Shown here: positions 62,358-64,000 of the stretch, piece after piece
How positions within the stretch are numbered: the stretch's first letter is position 1
Layout: every line of letters starts with the position of its first letter
DNA from: Solen grandis
Taxonomy: Eukaryota > Mollusca > Bivalvia > Adapedonta > Solenidae
Assembly (NCBI GenBank): GCA_021229015.1
Contig: CM037791.1
Coordinates: 56,427,741 to 56,491,740 of the forward strand
Length of the DNA: 64,000 bases
Reading direction: 5' to 3'
Notes under the pieces: generated by a model
Databases searched by the model: none
What the model was told of the DNA's origin: nothing
What the model saw: only the letters and a program-made list of their open reading frames with translations
Program-made: the position numbers and the translations under genes

Positions 62358-62568
62358 GGTGAAAGCGTCTCCAACGGAACCGCCGAGAGCTGACATGGAG
62401 TCGATGAAAGATTCGCTCCCATCTCCCAGAAGGTCCACGAGGTCTCCTAGTTTATCTCCCATCTCGTTGAGAGGTTCTTTCAGATAGTTGACTGGATTAG
62501 TGAGACTTAGTGCTAATTTCAAATAATCGGTAAACCCAGGTGAATGTTGAACAGCCTGAGCTTCATTC
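62358..62568 (-). CDS. Unrecognised six-exon gene, exon 2 (residues 55-125)
   Basis: The acceptor TTGGTTTCAG precedes 62568 and the donor TTCACC/GTAATA follows 62358. The first base completes the TGG (W55) split with exon 1. It then reads NEAQAVQHSPGFTDYLKLAL, EPLNEMGDKLGDLVDLLGDG and SMSALGGSVGDAFT. The G-D-x-hydrophobic rhythm predicts a long amphipathic helix-like segment that continues into exon 3. It ends at phase 0, matching exon 3. Confidence 0.75.
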
Positions 62569-63511
62569 CTGAAACCAATGTGAGATTATAGTGATGAACA
62601 GGATATTGCCATACTCCCTTCGACGCTCACTTCACAAATGTGACGTGATGAAGGTAAGCCAACAAAATGGCGAAGTTTTGTTTATGTTTACGTCGGCTCA
62701 CCCTTTATGAATGTCAACACCAAAGAACTTTTTTTCAGAGATTTACTTTTCAAAAAGGCGATAATCCATGGACTTTTTAAGAAAATATACGTAGGGAAAT
62801 GCCACTCGCAGTATTTATTTATTCATTATTATTATTAATTTATTCCTTTTTTTTTTTTTTTTTTTTTTTGGAAAAAAGAAAAAAAACCTAAGTACAATTC
62901 AGTTTTTAGTTGTTATGGACGTAGTCACACACAACTATAGTATCGACTTTCTGATCATACGATTCTTTACTTTGAAAACCGAATAACCTCGCATTGTTGT
63001 AAAAATTATCGAACGATTAAACATAACTCTACGACAACACCAATATTCTTAAATTAAGCAAAAGCATTCAAAAATCAATTTTGTGTCAGAAAATACTTGC
63101 GGGTCACAATAATTGTCTGTGGCATAAAAACACAGAAGAACTATCTAATATTTAGGAGCCATTTAGCATCGCAGCAAATTTGCATATTTACTTTAACTGT
63201 ACCGCGTTAGATAAAATACTGAGTACAAATCAAAGCGCTGAAAGCGCTGAGAGAACAGGAACGGGATTCAAATTTTCAAGCGATGCCAATAAACCCAATG
63301 TTACAACCCGTTTTTTCCTTGCGTTAACAAGGTCGTTACGATGAAAGATGAACATACCATTTGTTTCAATTAGCACATCGTCACTCTTACTATCCCTATT
63401 TCTCTTTCCAACAGATTTATATCAATATGGATATCTAAATCAAAAGGAAGCAAATCTCAAACAATATCTTAAAATTTCATTAAGTTTTGTATCTGGTAAA
63501 AAATAAGTTAC
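62569..63511 (-). other. Intron 1 of the six-exon gene
   Basis: 943 bases, GTAACT to TTTCAG. It holds a T-run at 62845-62870 and no recognised repeat element. Confidence 0.65.
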
Positions 63512-63675
63512 CAAGCAGATCTGCAGCTCATCAAACACTCTTTTACTCGAGACACACACAACTTCAGTGCCTTCAGCTCTTTGATTTTTGTGGCAATGGT
63601 TGTCTGGACCACAATTTTACTATATGTTCTATATAAGCATATACAAATGACTATTTCTGTAAGGAAATTTGACAT
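63512..63675 (-). CDS. Unrecognised six-exon gene, exon 1 as modelled (residues 1-54)
   Basis: The full model is 312 residues from six exons, intron phases 2, 0, 1, 1, 0, all GT-AG, with four introns of 258-1058 bases and one of 449. Exon 1 ends GCTTG before GTAACT, two bases into W55. The ATG at 63675 is the only in-frame start after a TAA. It gives MSNFLTEIVICICLYRTYSK, a short hydrophobic stretch (residues 8-14) that would be a weak signal peptide. Residues 40-51 carry C-x6-C-x3-C (C40, C47, C51). Alternatively the exon begins after the acceptor GTGGTCCAG (at 63603), or after TTTCCTTACAG, with a true signal peptide encoded beyond the window. I do not recognise the family. A secreted or membrane-interacting protein is a guess. 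Confidence 0.6.
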
Positions 63676-64000
63676 CCAAACTTACCCTCATTAGATTGAT
63701 CTATTCAAGAGATATAATTCTGTACATTTTAAACATGGGATAACCCAGCTACTTTTTTACCTATTTAAGGCCAAACAACATACGTATGAATTTAGTGCAC
63801 CGGTCGGCCATTTCACACCAACTTTCTCAAAAATTCCCCTCTCAGCAATGCTCAACTTTTAAGGTTGTTGTGCAATAAGGCCTCCAAATTGGACAGTTTA
63901 TGACTATTTAACTGTGTTCTATAGGACTTAATACTTTATTGCATGTCTTTCAGTCAATGATTCACCATAATTTAGCATTAATTAGGGTCACTATTTTTTG
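63676..64000. other. Upstream of the six-exon gene, window edge
   Basis: No clear promoter. A strong donor-like GAGG/GTAAGT on the - strand (about 63685) sits just upstream of the modelled start, so an additional 5' exon is possible. Confidence 0.4.

Overview
The window is animal nuclear DNA. It is AT-rich and gene-poor, with introns, a split homeobox gene and abundant short repeats. The repeat style points to a mollusc, most likely a marine bivalve (inference): tRNA-headed SINEs, SINE tails ending in a 'GTGGGACGTTAAAC...CAAACAAAC' motif, and repeat blocks ending in an 'AGGGCCATCTTGGCCCT' hairpin. Two runs of exactly 100 N (7635-7734 and 57735-57834) are scaffold gaps.

Two genes are well supported. 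The first is a Gbx (gastrulation brain homeobox) orthologue on the + strand. It has two coding exons (36870-37350 and 49743-50227) separated by a 12.4-kb intron, and encodes 321 residues with a complete homeodomain. The second is an unrecognised gene on the - strand (59043-63675). I rebuilt it from six short exons with GT-AG borders and matching phases. It would encode about 312 residues: cysteine motifs near both ends, a Gly/Asp-rich amphipathic middle and a tribasic site. Several weaker exon-like stretches (near 9.1-9.7 kb, 10.2-10.6 kb and 58.0-58.5 kb) could not be joined into genes.

Layout. 1-7.4 kb: nested tandem-repeat elements, including a 2.7-kb Helentron/HINE-like insertion. 7.4-10.6 kb: SINEs and orphan exon-like ORFs. 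11.1-14.3 kb: long-inverted-repeat elements. 16-21 kb: SINEs and a 36-bp minisatellite. 23.2-26.4 kb: a 33-bp minisatellite between inverted repeat arms. 28.2-32.0 kb: a 43-bp array passing into a roughly 100-copy 27-bp minisatellite. 32.7-35.1 kb: foldback and MITE elements. 36-50.7 kb: Gbx, whose intron carries several MITEs, small tandem repeats and one apparently unique stretch that may be an enhancer. 51.5-58 kb: MITEs and a decayed repeat array. 58-64 kb: the new - strand gene, with a MITE and a SINE in its introns.

The two firm genes show no evident functional link. Gbx would be a nuclear transcription factor. The - strand gene may encode a secreted or membrane-associated protein, but this is uncertain. 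No operon, CRISPR array, rRNA gene or functional tRNA gene was seen.
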